From NCBI GenBank assembly GCA_021816625.1, contig JAKAXM010000001.1:1-64000 (forward strand): 64,000 nt of DNA, read 5' to 3'. Shown here piece by piece: positions 17,202 to 26,288 of this stretch. Each line of letters begins with the position of its first letter. Position 1 is the first letter of the stretch. The notes beneath the pieces are model-generated. The model searched no databases and was not told the DNA's origin. It worked only from the letters and a program-made list of their open reading frames with translations. Origin of the DNA: Pseudomonadota bacterium. GTDB lineage: Bacteria; Pseudomonadota; Gammaproteobacteria; Acidiferrobacterales; Acidiferrobacteraceae. Position numbers and translations under genes: made by a program.

Positions 17202-17765
17202 TTAGCGGCGGCGCGCCGCCAGATGGGCGCACACCTCGGCGGTCGTGCCCGTCTCGCCCAGCCGCGGAAAGATCGCCGTCACGCTCTGCTCATGCGCCTC
17301 CCGGGAAAGGTCGGTCATGGCATCGATCGCGAGCGTGACATGAAAGCCCGCCTCATAGGCCTGACGAGCCGTCGATTCGACCCCTATGCTCGTCGCAATG
17401 CCGGCGAGCACCACCTGAGTTACCCCGCGTGCCCGCAAGGAGGCCTCGAGATCTGTGTGCGTAAAGGCGCCCCACGTCCGCTTGACCACGAACATGTCGT
17501 CCGGCGCGGCCGGCAGCTCGGGCATGAGCTCGTTCCAGCCGGGGGCGCGCGGTGCGTTAGCGCGCGACCGCTCCACACGTCCCGGCGCCGACCCGTTGAC
17601 CGTGACCCATACGACCGGTAGGCCATGCTCGTGAAAGGCCCGGGCGAGATCGCCGGCGCGCGTCACCACGGCCGTAGCCGGATGAGCCAGCGGCAGGCCT
17701 ACGATCCCCTTCTGAAGGTCGACCACGACCAGTGCGGTCATGGCGTCGATGACAGTTATTGGCAT
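17202..17765 (-). CDS. Isochorismatase-fold hydrolase lacking the catalytic cysteine
   Basis: A 187-residue single-domain cysteine-hydrolase-superfamily protein. The catalytic Asp (ALVVVDLQKG) and Lys (VVKRTWGAF) are visible. At the place where nicotinamidases have T-x-x-C the sequence is GIATSIGVESTARQA, with Gly instead of Cys, as in isochorismatases of the EntB/PhzD kind and in a common uncharacterised hydrolase group. A C-to-G change makes amidase activity unlikely and leaves vinyl-ether hydrolysis as a possibility. Substrate unknown; no siderophore or phenazine genes nearby. Confidence 0.85.
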   Translation of the reverse strand: MPITVIDAMTALVVVDLQKGIVGLPLAHPATAVVTRAGDLARAFHEHGLPVVWVTVNGSAPGRVERSRANAPRAPGWNELMPELPAAPDDMFVVKRTWGAFTHTDLEASLRARGVTQVVLAGIATSIGVESTARQAYEAGFHVTLAIDAMTDLSREAHEQSVTAIFPRLGETGTTAEVCAHLAARRR

Positions 17766-17820
17766 GATTTACGGTCCTCACGAAAACCATCAAGGGTGCG
17801 CATCGCACTGCGGCGGGCAT

Positions 17821-18660
17821 TCATCCTGCCGCGGCGTCCGGCGCCGCCCGACAGGCCACCTCGAACGCTTCAAACCAGAGCGCCTCGCTCATCGCGAAGG
17901 CCTGGTTCAAGGCCTGGCGCCGCCGGAAGACGTCCATGGCCCACGGCCGCTGCGCCGCGGCAAACGAGCGGTCCGTGCCGTCCTGCAAGGCAGCGAGGAT
18001 CCGGTCGTAGGCATCCCCGGCACGGCGGACGGCAGTCACCGACCGCGATAGGGTGTCGTGCCGCAGCCGCTGTTCGTGCAGGGGCTGCGGGTGGAGATAA
18101 GCCCCGGCGTTGCGCGCGATAAGGGCGAGATTAAAAACCGCGTCCTCGGCAAAGTCCAGATCCTCGGAAAACCGGAGGGGGCCTACGACTTCGCGGCGGA
18201 AGACGGGCCAGAGACTTTGGCTCACCGCCGCCAAGAAGGAGGGTTCATGATGGCCGGCCCGGGGCGCGTCCCAATAGACCCCCTCCGGTCCCTGACCCGA
18301 TGCGGCGCGAAAACGAACGTTATCGAGGGCGATGCCCCACTCCTGCGCGCGTGGCACCAAGCGACTGAGCTTGTCCCGATACCAGACATCATCGCTATCT
18401 AAAAAGGTAACGAACGGCTGCAGTCCTCGGGCGAGTCCGACGTTACGCGCCGCGGCGGGTCCGGAGCGGGGTTTGGCCGTGCGCAGACATATGAGTCGCG
18501 GGTCGCGCGGCAAGAGCGAAGCATAATCACAAAGATCGTCCGCAACAATGACGAGTTCCCAGTCCGCATAGTCTTGATCCCGGACCGAATCCACGGCATC
18601 GACGATCGTCGCGGCGGCGTGCAAGGCCGGCATGATGACGGTGACGGTACCCGCGCTCAT
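17821..18660 (-). CDS. Family 2 glycosyltransferase
   Basis: 279 residues with a GT-A fold: VTVIMPALHAAATIVDAVDSV opening, acidic FLDSDDVW (DxD metal site) near residue 90, and the DLDFAEDAVFN segment as a likely catalytic-base region. It would transfer a sugar from a nucleotide sugar to an unknown acceptor. The start is the ATG at 18660 (a TTG three codons upstream is possible). No other polysaccharide gene is adjacent, so acceptor and pathway cannot be named. Confidence 0.85.
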   Translation of the reverse strand: MSAGTVTVIMPALHAAATIVDAVDSVRDQDYADWELVIVADDLCDYASLLPRDPRLICLRTAKPRSGPAAARNVGLARGLQPFVTFLDSDDVWYRDKLSRLVPRAQEWGIALDNVRFRAASGQGPEGVYWDAPRAGHHEPSFLAAVSQSLWPVFRREVVGPLRFSEDLDFAEDAVFNLALIARNAGAYLHPQPLHEQRLRHDTLSRSVTAVRRAGDAYDRILAALQDGTDRSFAAAQRPWAMDVFRRRQALNQAFAMSEALWFEAFEVACRAAPDAAAG

Positions 18661-18826
18661 GGCATGCAAACGCCCGCGACCCTAAGCCGCCCGCAAGGTG
18701 GCCGCGGACGCCACGCGTCTCGCCCGCCCCCAGTCACCGCGGTCATAGAGGACTATTCACTCAGGCCTTCCCCTTCACCGGCGATTGACTATAATAAAAA
18801 CTAGAGGATCGTGTTAGGAGGTTATC

Positions 18827-19342
18827 GTGACGCCGACTCTCTACCAGTTCTTTCATCGCCATGTCCAGCATGGCTTCGGGCGCGTCGGCATCACCGAACC
18901 TGCGACCGTCGCCTACGTAAGCGATCTGCTGACGCGCTTTGCCCGCACGGAAGCCCTCTACCCCTTCAATGACCAGGAACAGCGTCCACTGACCACGCTC
19001 GTGCAATTCCTGCGGGAACAGCGCGTGGCCGACAAGGACGACCGCGGCCACGCCATCGTGGTGGTCCGCCATCTCGCGGAATACACGCTCTTCATGAGCG
19101 GCTTTTTCCGCGAGCGGCTGCGCGCGCGTGGCCAGTTGTCGTACTACGCAGACCACGGCCGCAGCGCCTATGGACAGACCGCGGACTTTGAAAAGAACGG
19201 CAAACGCGCGCAGGTCTACCGGCGCCTCAAATACGACTTCGCCCGGGTCGCGGAGGCCTTGGACGATATCCGCCATCACCAATTTCCGCTCACGAACGAC
19301 GGGCCGGGCGAACGGACGCTGGCTGCACTCTGGCGCCGTTAG
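18827..19342 (+). CDS. Conserved hypothetical protein
   Basis: A 171-residue soluble protein, mostly helical by appearance, with motifs ARTEALYPF, HLAEYTLFMSGFF and DHGRSAYGQ. I recognise no family. It starts with GTG at 18827 behind an excellent GGAGG and has a TATAAT box at 18790-18795. It is convergent with the algR-like gene (5-base gap) and divergent from the glycosyltransferase. Histidines are frequent in the middle, compatible with metal binding, but this is not established. Confidence 0.72.
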   Translation: MTPTLYQFFHRHVQHGFGRVGITEPATVAYVSDLLTRFARTEALYPFNDQEQRPLTTLVQFLREQRVADKDDRGHAIVVVRHLAEYTLFMSGFFRERLRARGQLSYYADHGRSAYGQTADFEKNGKRAQVYRRLKYDFARVAEALDDIRHHQFPLTNDGPGERTLAALWRR

Positions 19343-19347
19343 GGGCG

Positions 19348-20079
19348 CTAACGGCGCGCCCAGCGACGGACGGCGGCCGCATGGCGGCGGCTCACCGCTA
19401 AGCGCTTGTCGAGGCCCTTCAAGGTCACGTGCCAGGTGCCACTGCTGTCTTTCTCGATACCGCTGATATAAGGGGTCGCGACGAGCGCATTGCGGTGAAT
19501 GCGCAAAAAGCTGTCGCCAAACTCGCGTTCGAGATTGACAAGCGAGTCCTCGATCAGGTGTTCCTCGGATGTGGTCCTTACGGTGACGTATTTGTTGTCG
19601 GCCAAAAAGTAGAGAACGTCTTGGACCGGGACCAAGCGGATATTTCCGCGCAGATGGACGCTCAAATGCGTCCGCACGACAGGCGACTCCTGTGCCTGGT
19701 TCAGGTCTTGCAATTGCTGGAGCGTGAGCTTGCCAGCCTTACTCAAGGCCTTGGCGAGCCGGTCCTTACGTATCGGCTTTAAGAGATAGTCGACGGCATT
19801 GACCTCGAAGGCGTCGAGGGCATGCTGATCGTAAGCCGTAGTAAATATGACGCCCGGGGGCGTATCCAAGCCCATGAGATGCATGGCTGCTTCCAGACCA
19901 TCCATGCCGGGCATACGGATATCCATGAGTAGCACATCGGGGTTCAGGCGCTCGGTCTGCTCTATGGCCTCGCTGCCGTTCATGGCCTCGCCCACGACCG
20001 TATGCTCGCCAATTTCCCCTACCAGTTCCCGCAACCGATCCCGTGCCAGTTTCTCGTCGTCAACGATCAGGACCTTCAT
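19348..20079 (-). CDS. algR: LytTR-type response regulator, AlgR-like
   Basis: 243 residues: receiver domain (1-120) with the acidic pair VDDE, the phosphorylated Asp at about residue 53 (LLMDIRMPG) and the LLKPI lysine, then a LytTR DNA-binding domain (about 140-240). In Pseudomonas AlgR controls alginate and type IV pili. Gene order supports orthology: sensor directly upstream and argH divergent. The start is the ATG at 20079 after AGGAGG; the frame upstream is open but lacks signals. Confidence 0.92.
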   Translation of the reverse strand: MKVLIVDDEKLARDRLRELVGEIGEHTVVGEAMNGSEAIEQTERLNPDVLLMDIRMPGMDGLEAAMHLMGLDTPPGVIFTTAYDQHALDAFEVNAVDYLLKPIRKDRLAKALSKAGKLTLQQLQDLNQAQESPVVRTHLSVHLRGNIRLVPVQDVLYFLADNKYVTVRTTSEEHLIEDSLVNLEREFGDSFLRIHRNALVATPYISGIEKDSSGTWHVTLKGLDKRLAVSRRHAAAVRRWARR

Positions 20080-20117
20080 TACGTCCCTCCTCTGTTCCGC
20101 AGGCATCGCTGTCTCTC

Positions 20118-21197
20118 TCATCGTGCGCTCTCCGCTAAGATTCTATCCCCCTGGTTCTTTACAATCGGCATCTTTATTTTGACGTGATATTGATCGCCTT
20201 CCTCGAAAGTCTGCAGGGATGCCGCTTCGAAGAAGTGCGAGGCAAGCCGTTGCCGGATATTGTCCATTGCGATCTTGTTGCCGCGGCCGTGAGCGTGTTT
20301 GCGTACCTCCGGGACCGGATTACTGATGAGGATGTTCAAGGTACCCCCGTTGTCGCCCCATAGCTCGACCCTGACCACGCCTCCGCCGAAACGCGGCTCT
20401 ATCCCGTGATATATGGCGTTTTCCAACAAGGGTTGCAAGGTCAATGTGGGAATAAGGGCATTACGCGGTACATTACTCACCGTCCAGTGGACCTGGAGAC
20501 GGTCCCCAAGGCGCAATTTTTCGATCTCGAGATATTGCCGGGATATCTCCTGCTCAGCGGAGATCGGTACCAGTTTGCGGGCATCGGCCAAAAGCACCCG
20601 GAAGAGGTCGGCCAAATCCTGCAGGGCCGCCTCGGCGCGCGGCGGGTCGCTACGGGTAAGGCTTGCGATGCTATTCATGCTATTGAACAGAAAATGCGGC
20701 CGTATGCGCGACTGCAGGGCCTGGATGCGCGCCTCCTGCTCGAGTTTGGCGTCGATCTGGGCCTTATGCGACACAAACAGGTAGCGCAGCCCCAATAGCA
20801 TGACGATCGAACCGATGAGGACGCTGTGGACGAGCAGACTCATCTGCCATACCGGTGAGCGCGTGGGCAATACCCCCGCGAAATAGAGCCCGTTGATGAG
20901 GCCTTCGGTCACGGCCACGAGCGCGACCAGCATCAGGGCTATGACGACCAGGGACCCCACGATTGCCGATAGCTTGCGCAAGGCCTGATTGAGGAGCCGC
21001 AAAAGTCCGAGGCTTACCACGGCGACCGTCAGGGTATAGGCCGACAGAAAAAGAAAATTGCGCCATGCGATAACCCCGAAGGAGTTGGTCGACGCGATCG
21101 TAAAGATGACCGCGATGGCCTCGGCCATGAGCAACACCTTGGCCGCAATGGCAAGCGACCCGAAATCAGGGAGGAAGTAGCTGGTCGAATCCTTCAT
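20118..21197 (-). CDS. algZ: LytS/AlgZ-type sensor histidine kinase
   Basis: 359 residues: about five membrane spans in the first 150, then a His-kinase domain with RPHFLFNSMNSIASL (phosphorylated His in PHFLFN) and the N box LLENAIYHGIEP near residue 260. Partner of the LytTR regulator 38 bases downstream; together homologous to AlgZ(FimS)-AlgR. The ATG at 21197 has AAAGG upstream. An intrinsic terminator in its presumed leader (21266-21298) is noteworthy. Confidence 0.92.
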   Translation of the reverse strand: MKDSTSYFLPDFGSLAIAAKVLLMAEAIAVIFTIASTNSFGVIAWRNFLFLSAYTLTVAVVSLGLLRLLNQALRKLSAIVGSLVVIALMLVALVAVTEGLINGLYFAGVLPTRSPVWQMSLLVHSVLIGSIVMLLGLRYLFVSHKAQIDAKLEQEARIQALQSRIRPHFLFNSMNSIASLTRSDPPRAEAALQDLADLFRVLLADARKLVPISAEQEISRQYLEIEKLRLGDRLQVHWTVSNVPRNALIPTLTLQPLLENAIYHGIEPRFGGGVVRVELWGDNGGTLNILISNPVPEVRKHAHGRGNKIAMDNIRQRLASHFFEAASLQTFEEGDQYHVKIKMPIVKNQGDRILAESAR

Positions 21198-21198
21198 G

Positions 21199-21511
21199 GA
21201 TACCTTTCACTGGGCATCGGGCCTTGGTCGTCCGTGAATGGAAGCAGGCCTGCTAGATTACCAGGAAAAAAGGGCCCCCGAGTCATCCTCGGGGGGCCGG
21301 CAACCCCGGGCCGGCATTTCGGGGTGGGGGTGCATAAGGAGAGTCCGGCCCAGGCACTACGAGGAAACCTTAGTCGACCGACGGCAGGCCCTCAACCGAT
21401 CACCGATGACCGGGAGCCGGCGACGGATAAGTGGCGGAAACGCCGCCGCCGCTCTTAACGTGGAAGCGGCCCTTGGGTACTATGGGCGCACCTTACTAGC
21501 CGAGCACCCCC
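21199..21511. other. Divergent algZ/argH intergenic region
   Basis: About 310 bases. It holds a minus-strand intrinsic terminator (21266-21298), and a perfect 12-bp palindrome AGCAGGCCTGCT at 21243-21254 between it and algZ. No gene is apparent, and no strong sigma-70 promoter could be assigned by eye. Confidence 0.5.
21266..21298 (-). terminator. Intrinsic terminator in the algZ leader region
   Basis: GGCCCCCGAG (21273-21282) pairs with CTCGGGGGGCC (21288-21298), one bulged G. On the minus strand it is followed by six T (21266-21271). It lies about 70 bases upstream of algZ in the direction of algZ transcription, with no minus-strand gene before it. It could stop antisense transcripts from argH or attenuate algZ. 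Confidence 0.7.
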
Positions 21512-22915
21512 ATGTCTGCGTCCGACAAGGCCTGGAAAGGCCGTTTTGCCGAGCCCACCGATGCCTTCGTCGAGGCCTTCACGGCCTCGGTGGCCTTCGA
21601 TAAGCGATTGTATCGGCACGATATCGCCGGTTCGATTGCCCACGCCCGCATGCTGGCCCAGGTGGGCATCCTGACACAAGATGAGGCCGAGGCGATTGCA
21701 GCGGGCCTTGCGGCGATCCAAGCGGATATCGAGGCCGGGACCTTCATATGGTCGGTGGCGCGCGAGGATGTGCATATGAACATCGAGGCGGCCCTAACCG
21801 AGCGCATAGGGGAGGTTGGAAAAAAGCTTCATACGGCCCGCTCGCGCAACGATCAAGTGGCCACGACCGTACGGCTCTACCTGCGCGACGGCATAGACGA
21901 GCTCGGCGCCGGGCTGCGGGGTCTCGCGGCGGTCTTCTTAAGGCTCGCTGAGCGCGAGGCCGAGACCGTCATGCCCGGCTTTACCCATCTCCAGGTCGCG
22001 CAGCCCGTGACCTTAGGCCACCACATCCTGGCCTGGTTTGAGATGATCACGCGGGACGCGGAGCGCTTGATCGACGCCCGCAAACGCGTGAACGTCATGC
22101 CCTTGGGGGCAGGCGCTCTGGCGGGCACGAGCTTTCCGATCGACCGGGACATGACGGCCCGCGCCCTCGGTTTCGCGCAGCCTGCCGAAAACTCCCTGGA
22201 TGCGGTCTCCGACCGGGACTTCGTCATCGAGTTTGCGGCGGCCGCAGCCCTTATCATGGTGCACCTGTCACGCATGGCCGAAGAACTCGTGCTCTGGTCG
22301 ACGCCCCAGTTTGGGTTCATCGAACTCGCCGACGGCTTTTGCACGGGGTCATCCATCATGCCGCAAAAGAAAAATCCGGACGTCCCCGAGCTCCTGCGCG
22401 GCAAGAGCGCGCGGGTGATCGGAAATCTCACCGCCCTGCTCGTACTCATGAAGGGCCAGCCGCTTGCCTATAACAAGGACAACCAGGAGGACAAGGAGCC
22501 GCTCTTCGACACCCTCGATACGGTCCGGGACTCGGTGCGGGCCCTGACGGAATTGCTGCCCGCGACCACCTTTCATCGCGAGCGGATGCGGCGCGAGGCC
22601 CTGCGCGGCTACCCGACGGCCACCGATCTTGCCGACTATCTCGTGCGTCGCGGGCTCGCCTTCCGGGACGCCCACGAGGCTGCGGCCCGCGCCGTGCGGC
22701 TTGCGATAGAACGCACAGCCGACTTGGCAGAATTGCCGCTCGCAGACCTCAAGACCTGCTCACCGCTCATCGAAAACGACGTATTCGCGGCCTTGACGAT
22801 TGAGGGCTCTCTGGCGGCCCGGGACCACCGGGGCGGAACCGCCCCCCGGCAGGTACGGGCCGCCATCACGCGCGGCCAGGAACGACTGGCCGCCCTGGCC
22901 GCGCTGAGCCCTTAA
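21512..22915 (+). CDS. argH: Argininosuccinate lyase
   Basis: Last step of arginine biosynthesis: argininosuccinate to arginine and fumarate. 467 residues, family length. Signature [12 protein letters not shown] around residue 285 with the flexible catalytic-serine loop; the [11 protein letters not shown] motif near residue 110 binds substrate. The ATG at 21512 has no strong ribosome binding site nearby. It is divergent from algZ-algR, as in Pseudomonas. Confidence 0.97.
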   Translation: MSASDKAWKGRFAEPTDAFVEAFTASVAFDKRLYRHDIAGSIAHARMLAQVGILTQDEAEAIAAGLAAIQADIEAGTFIWSVAREDVHMNIEAALTERIGEVGKKLHTARSRNDQVATTVRLYLRDGIDELGAGLRGLAAVFLRLAEREAETVMPGFTHLQVAQPVTLGHHILAWFEMITRDAERLIDARKRVNVMPLGAGALAGTSFPIDRDMTARALGFAQPAENSLDAVSDRDFVIEFAAAAALIMVHLSRMAEELVLWSTPQFGFIELADGFCTGSSIMPQKKNPDVPELLRGKSARVIGNLTALLVLMKGQPLAYNKDNQEDKEPLFDTLDTVRDSVRALTELLPATTFHRERMRREALRGYPTATDLADYLVRRGLAFRDAHEAAARAVRLAIERTADLAELPLADLKTCSPLIENDVFAALTIEGSLAARDHRGGTAPRQVRAAITRGQERLAALAALSP

Positions 22916-23310
22916 AAGAGGTTGAAGATGTCGCTTACGATGTCGTCGGCGGCCGCGAAACCTGCGCCCATGCCCAGGCCGCTCACAAGCGAACCCAGAA
23001 AACCGCTGCCGGCACCGGCCTGCGGCTGATTGGTCCAGCCACGTGACGCGGCGACATTGCCCTGACCGCCAAGATTCATCTCAAGCTGCTGTATGTACTG
23101 GGCCATCTGCTGGATGAGCATGGTCGCGTTCTGGGACTGATTTTGCATGGCCAGCGCGATCTCGCGGAGATCCATGGCCCATTCGCGGCCCGTCGTCGCA
23201 TCCGGCGCCGCGGCTGCTAGCTTCTGCGCAAAGGCCTGCAACTTCTGCACCGTCATCTGCGTCTGCTGCTGCACCTGAGCCAACTGATTTTCTGCCTGCT
23301 GATAATCCAT
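22912..23310 (-). CDS. Glutamine-rich small protein with hydrophobic glycine tail
   Basis: 132 residues. The first 80 are a Gln-rich helical stretch (repeated QxxQxxQ spacing, coiled-coil-like); the last 35 are Gly/Ala-rich ([15 protein letters not shown]) ending in acidic [11 protein letters not shown]. The layout resembles DUF2076-type proteins, but I am not certain. The second ATG (23310) is chosen since GGAGG lies nine bases before it. It is convergent with argH with overlapping stops. Function unknown. Confidence 0.68.
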   Translation of the reverse strand: MDYQQAENQLAQVQQQTQMTVQKLQAFAQKLAAAAPDATTGREWAMDLREIALAMQNQSQNATMLIQQMAQYIQQLEMNLGGQGNVAASRGWTNQPQAGAGSGFLGSLVSGLGMGAGFAAADDIVSDIFNLF

Positions 23311-23484
23311 CGCGTTCATCCTCCGAAATTCGACAGCCCGGCCATTGCTCCAGGCCGCCTATGAGACCGCCCCCGCACCCGTTAAGTTCCAGGGTGGGTT
23401 GGGGGGCGAGCTGATGGGCTAAAGCGTCTCATGGGGCGCGCGAGCGCGCAAGATGGGCGAGCACAAGCCCCCTTAATGACGTTT

Positions 23485-24900
23485 TTACGAGGGCGAGAAA
23501 CCGTCGCGGATCAAAGACGGCGTGGTCGCCGGGGCCTCGTCTTCCCGCGACAGGACCTCCAAAGAGCGGCCGCTCGGTTCGGGTAAGGTAAGTTGGGTCA
23601 GAATGAGCCCGAGGAGCGAGACGCCGGAGGCAAACAGCATGGCCCCCTTCAACCCACCCGCCTGACTTATGAACGGGAACAGAAAGGTGCCCAGAAAGGC
23701 ACCGAGTTTGCCGATGCCCGCGGCCAGACCATGACCCGTGGCCCGCGCGCCGGTCGGAAACACCTCGGCGGGCATGACGAAGGTCGTGCAATTGGGGCCG
23801 AATTCCGTGAAAAAGAAGCTCATGCTATAGAGGAGGAGGAAGGGCAGGGCCTCGCGCGTAACATGCGGCCATAGGGCTATGAGGCCAAAGCTTAGGGCCA
23901 TAATCCCGAAACCGAGCATCTGCAGGCGCCGGTGCCCAACCCGGTCGATCAGGAGAATGGAGGCGATATAGCCCGGTACCGCGGCTAGGGCGAAGATGAT
24001 GAGGGCCCAGGCCGTGCCGTGCTCAGGACCCGCACCGGGAGCGAGCATGCCGATGATCTGGGGCGTGGATATGACGTTCCCATAGAAGGCGTAGTCGAGC
24101 AGGAACCAACTGCCGGCCGTACCCAGTATCAAGATCAGGTTACGCCGGTTGCCGAGGAAGGTGGCAAGCGAGATCTTGCGCGGCCGCGTGGTCGCCCCCG
24201 CGCTTGCGAGCTGGCCCTGCGAATAGATCGCCATCTCGCGGGCCGCGAGCTCGGACTGACCACGCACGAGCGCCGTATAGCGCGGAGACTCGGGCATGGT
24301 CCGGCGCAGATAGAGGACCGCGAGCGGCGGCAAGGCGCCCAGACCCAGCATGAGGCGCCAGATATTTTCGTGATCGAGGCCTGCGGCCTGCAAGGTGAGC
24401 GCCACGACAGGGCCAAAGACGAGCCCCACCCCCTGCATGCCGAATACCAGCGACACGAGCGAGCCCCGTTCGCGGGCATTGCTGTATTCGGCCATGAGCA
24501 CAGCGCTCATCGGGTAATCGCCGCCGATGCCAAAGCCCAGGACCAGACGAAAGACGAGGAGCCATGTGAAATCCGGGGCAAAGGCGCAGGCCACGGCCCC
24601 GAGCACCATCAAGGCCGCCTCGAGACCATAGATCGTTTTGCGGCCGATGAGGTCGGCGAGGCGCCCGAAGGTGAGCGCCCCCAGAAAGGCCGCGAAAAGC
24701 GAGCCGCTACCCAAGAGCCCGATTTGGGCCGGGGTCAGATGCCACTCGGGCTTTAGATAGACAAGCGCCATACCGATGATGAAGAGGTCATAGGCGTCGG
24801 TGAAAAAGCCCATCCCGGCGGTCACCGCCGCGCGCATATGGAAAAAGCTCACGGGCGCCCCATCGAGCGCCTTCAAGATCGAGGCTCGGTCTTCGGCCAT
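23485..24900 (-). CDS. MFS transporter, phosphate:H+ symporter-like
   Basis: 471 residues, 12 predicted membrane spans. The motif GFFTDAYDLFIIG in span 1 is typical of Pho84-type phosphate:H+ symporters; GRLADLIGRKTIYG is the MFS motif A, and GIGGDYPMSAVLMAEY in span 4 also fits the family. It probably imports phosphate (or a related anion) with protons across the inner membrane. The ATG at 24900 has AAGGAG. A phosphate-type porin lies 2 kb away, but not in the same operon. Confidence 0.85.
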   Translation of the reverse strand: MAEDRASILKALDGAPVSFFHMRAAVTAGMGFFTDAYDLFIIGMALVYLKPEWHLTPAQIGLLGSGSLFAAFLGALTFGRLADLIGRKTIYGLEAALMVLGAVACAFAPDFTWLLVFRLVLGFGIGGDYPMSAVLMAEYSNARERGSLVSLVFGMQGVGLVFGPVVALTLQAAGLDHENIWRLMLGLGALPPLAVLYLRRTMPESPRYTALVRGQSELAAREMAIYSQGQLASAGATTRPRKISLATFLGNRRNLILILGTAGSWFLLDYAFYGNVISTPQIIGMLAPGAGPEHGTAWALIIFALAAVPGYIASILLIDRVGHRRLQMLGFGIMALSFGLIALWPHVTREALPFLLLYSMSFFFTEFGPNCTTFVMPAEVFPTGARATGHGLAAGIGKLGAFLGTFLFPFISQAGGLKGAMLFASGVSLLGLILTQLTLPEPSGRSLEVLSREDEAPATTPSLIRDGFSPS

Positions 24901-25143
24901 ACCAGTCTCCTTGCCACGTCGTGGCGGATGCATTGTTAAGGGTAGCGAGCGCCCGGGGTTCCCGGACGATCTCTATGCTCGCGGCCTTACGTGACACCAG
25001 CATGACGGCAGGAGTGCGGGGGTGGTATGGTCGAGCGCGAGGCCCGGCCGGCAGGGGCCCGCGAAATCCGTTAGACTCTGGGCCTTAAAACCGGCCGCCC
25101 AACGCCCCCGCGTCCGACCCAAGCGCGCTGCGCAGGAGAACCC

Positions 25144-25494
25144 ATGAGCTGTTTCGATGATCTGACCCAAAAACTGGCCCACTTCGCCAAAGAGCGCGAC
25201 TGGGAACAGTTTCATTCACCGAAGAACCTGGCCATGGCCCTCATTGTCGAGGCGGGCGAGCTCGTCGAACAGCTGCAGTGGCTGAGCGAGGAAGAGACCC
25301 GGAGACTTTCACCCGAGCAACACGAGGCGGTGAGCGAGGAAGCGGCGGATGTACTGCTCTACCTCTTGCGCTTCGCCGACCGCCTGCAGATCGATCTCGA
25401 GCGCGCCGCCTGGGCGAAGATCGAGAAAAACGCCGCCAAATACCCGGCCGACAAGGTCCGCGGCAGTGCCCGCAAATATACGGATTACCTGTGA
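25144..25494 (+). CDS. MazG-like nucleotide pyrophosphohydrolase
   Basis: 116 residues with the all-alpha MazG fold: NLAMALIVEAGELVEQLQWL carries the E-x2-E metal ligands, followed by the EEAADVLLYLLRFAD E-x2-D motif. It resembles the dCTP pyrophosphatase (RS21-C6) type that removes non-canonical or excess NTPs/dNTPs. CAGGAG precedes the ATG. Its TGA overlaps the GTG of rlmJ by four bases. Confidence 0.9.
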   Translation: MSCFDDLTQKLAHFAKERDWEQFHSPKNLAMALIVEAGELVEQLQWLSEEETRRLSPEQHEAVSEEAADVLLYLLRFADRLQIDLERAAWAKIEKNAAKYPADKVRGSARKYTDYL

Positions 25495-26288
25495 ATTACC
25501 GACACGCCTTTCACGCCGGCTCCGCGGCCGACGTCCTAAAACACGTCGTCCTCCTCGAGACCCTCGCGCTAGCGACTTACAAACCAAAACCCCTATTCGC
25601 CCTCGACACCCACGCCGGCGAAGGCCTCTACCGGCTGGCAAGCGGCGGCGAGGCCGATGAGGGGATAAAACGCCTGTGGGATCGGCGCCGGGAGTGGCCG
25701 GAGCTTGCGGCCTATTTCGCGGTGGTGGGACGCTTCAACGGCACCCAGCTTAAGAATTACCCGGGCTCGCCGCTCTTCATCAGCGAAAGCCTACGCGCCG
25801 GTGACCGCTTCGTGGCCGTCGAGGAGGCGCCGCCCGCCCACGCGGCCTTGCAAGAGGTGCTGCGCGCGCCCCACAGCCAGATCTTTCTCGGGGACGGCTA
25901 CCAGGGCCTGAAGGCGCTCCTGCCCCCGCGCGAACGGCGCGGCGTCATATTGATAGACCCCCCTTACGAGCGCCTCACCGAACGCAGCGCCCTGCTCGGC
26001 GGCCTAAAGACCGCGCTCGAACGCTTCCGGCAGGGGATCTATCTCGTATGGTACCCCATCAAAGACCCTCGTGACGCCGAGCGGCTGGTCGCGGTGCTCG
26101 CACCGCTTGGGGAACACCTGTGCGTGGAGCTGCTCACGTGGCCCGCCGATGTGCGCAGCCGCCTGAACGGATCTGGGCTATTCATCCTAAACCCCCCCTA
26201 CGGCCTCAAAAAAAGAATGGGCGAGGTCGTGCCGACCCTCGCCCATATCCTGACCCGCGACGGTACTCCGCGTTACCGCATCCGCTAG
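25491..26288 (+). CDS. rlmJ: 23S rRNA (adenine2030-N6)-methyltransferase RlmJ
   Basis: 265 residues, SAM-dependent. Begins with the family hallmark MNYRHAFHAGSAADVLKHVVL; the catalytic motif IV is IDPPYE near residue 160, and a second N/DPPY is near the C-terminus. It methylates A2030 of 23S rRNA before ribosome assembly. The true start is the GTG at 25491 overlapping the MazG-like stop; the frame is open further upstream but out of family. Confidence 0.94.
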   Translation: MNYRHAFHAGSAADVLKHVVLLETLALATYKPKPLFALDTHAGEGLYRLASGGEADEGIKRLWDRRREWPELAAYFAVVGRFNGTQLKNYPGSPLFISESLRAGDRFVAVEEAPPAHAALQEVLRAPHSQIFLGDGYQGLKALLPPRERRGVILIDPPYERLTERSALLGGLKTALERFRQGIYLVWYPIKDPRDAERLVAVLAPLGEHLCVELLTWPADVRSRLNGSGLFILNPPYGLKKRMGEVVPTLAHILTRDGTPRYRIR

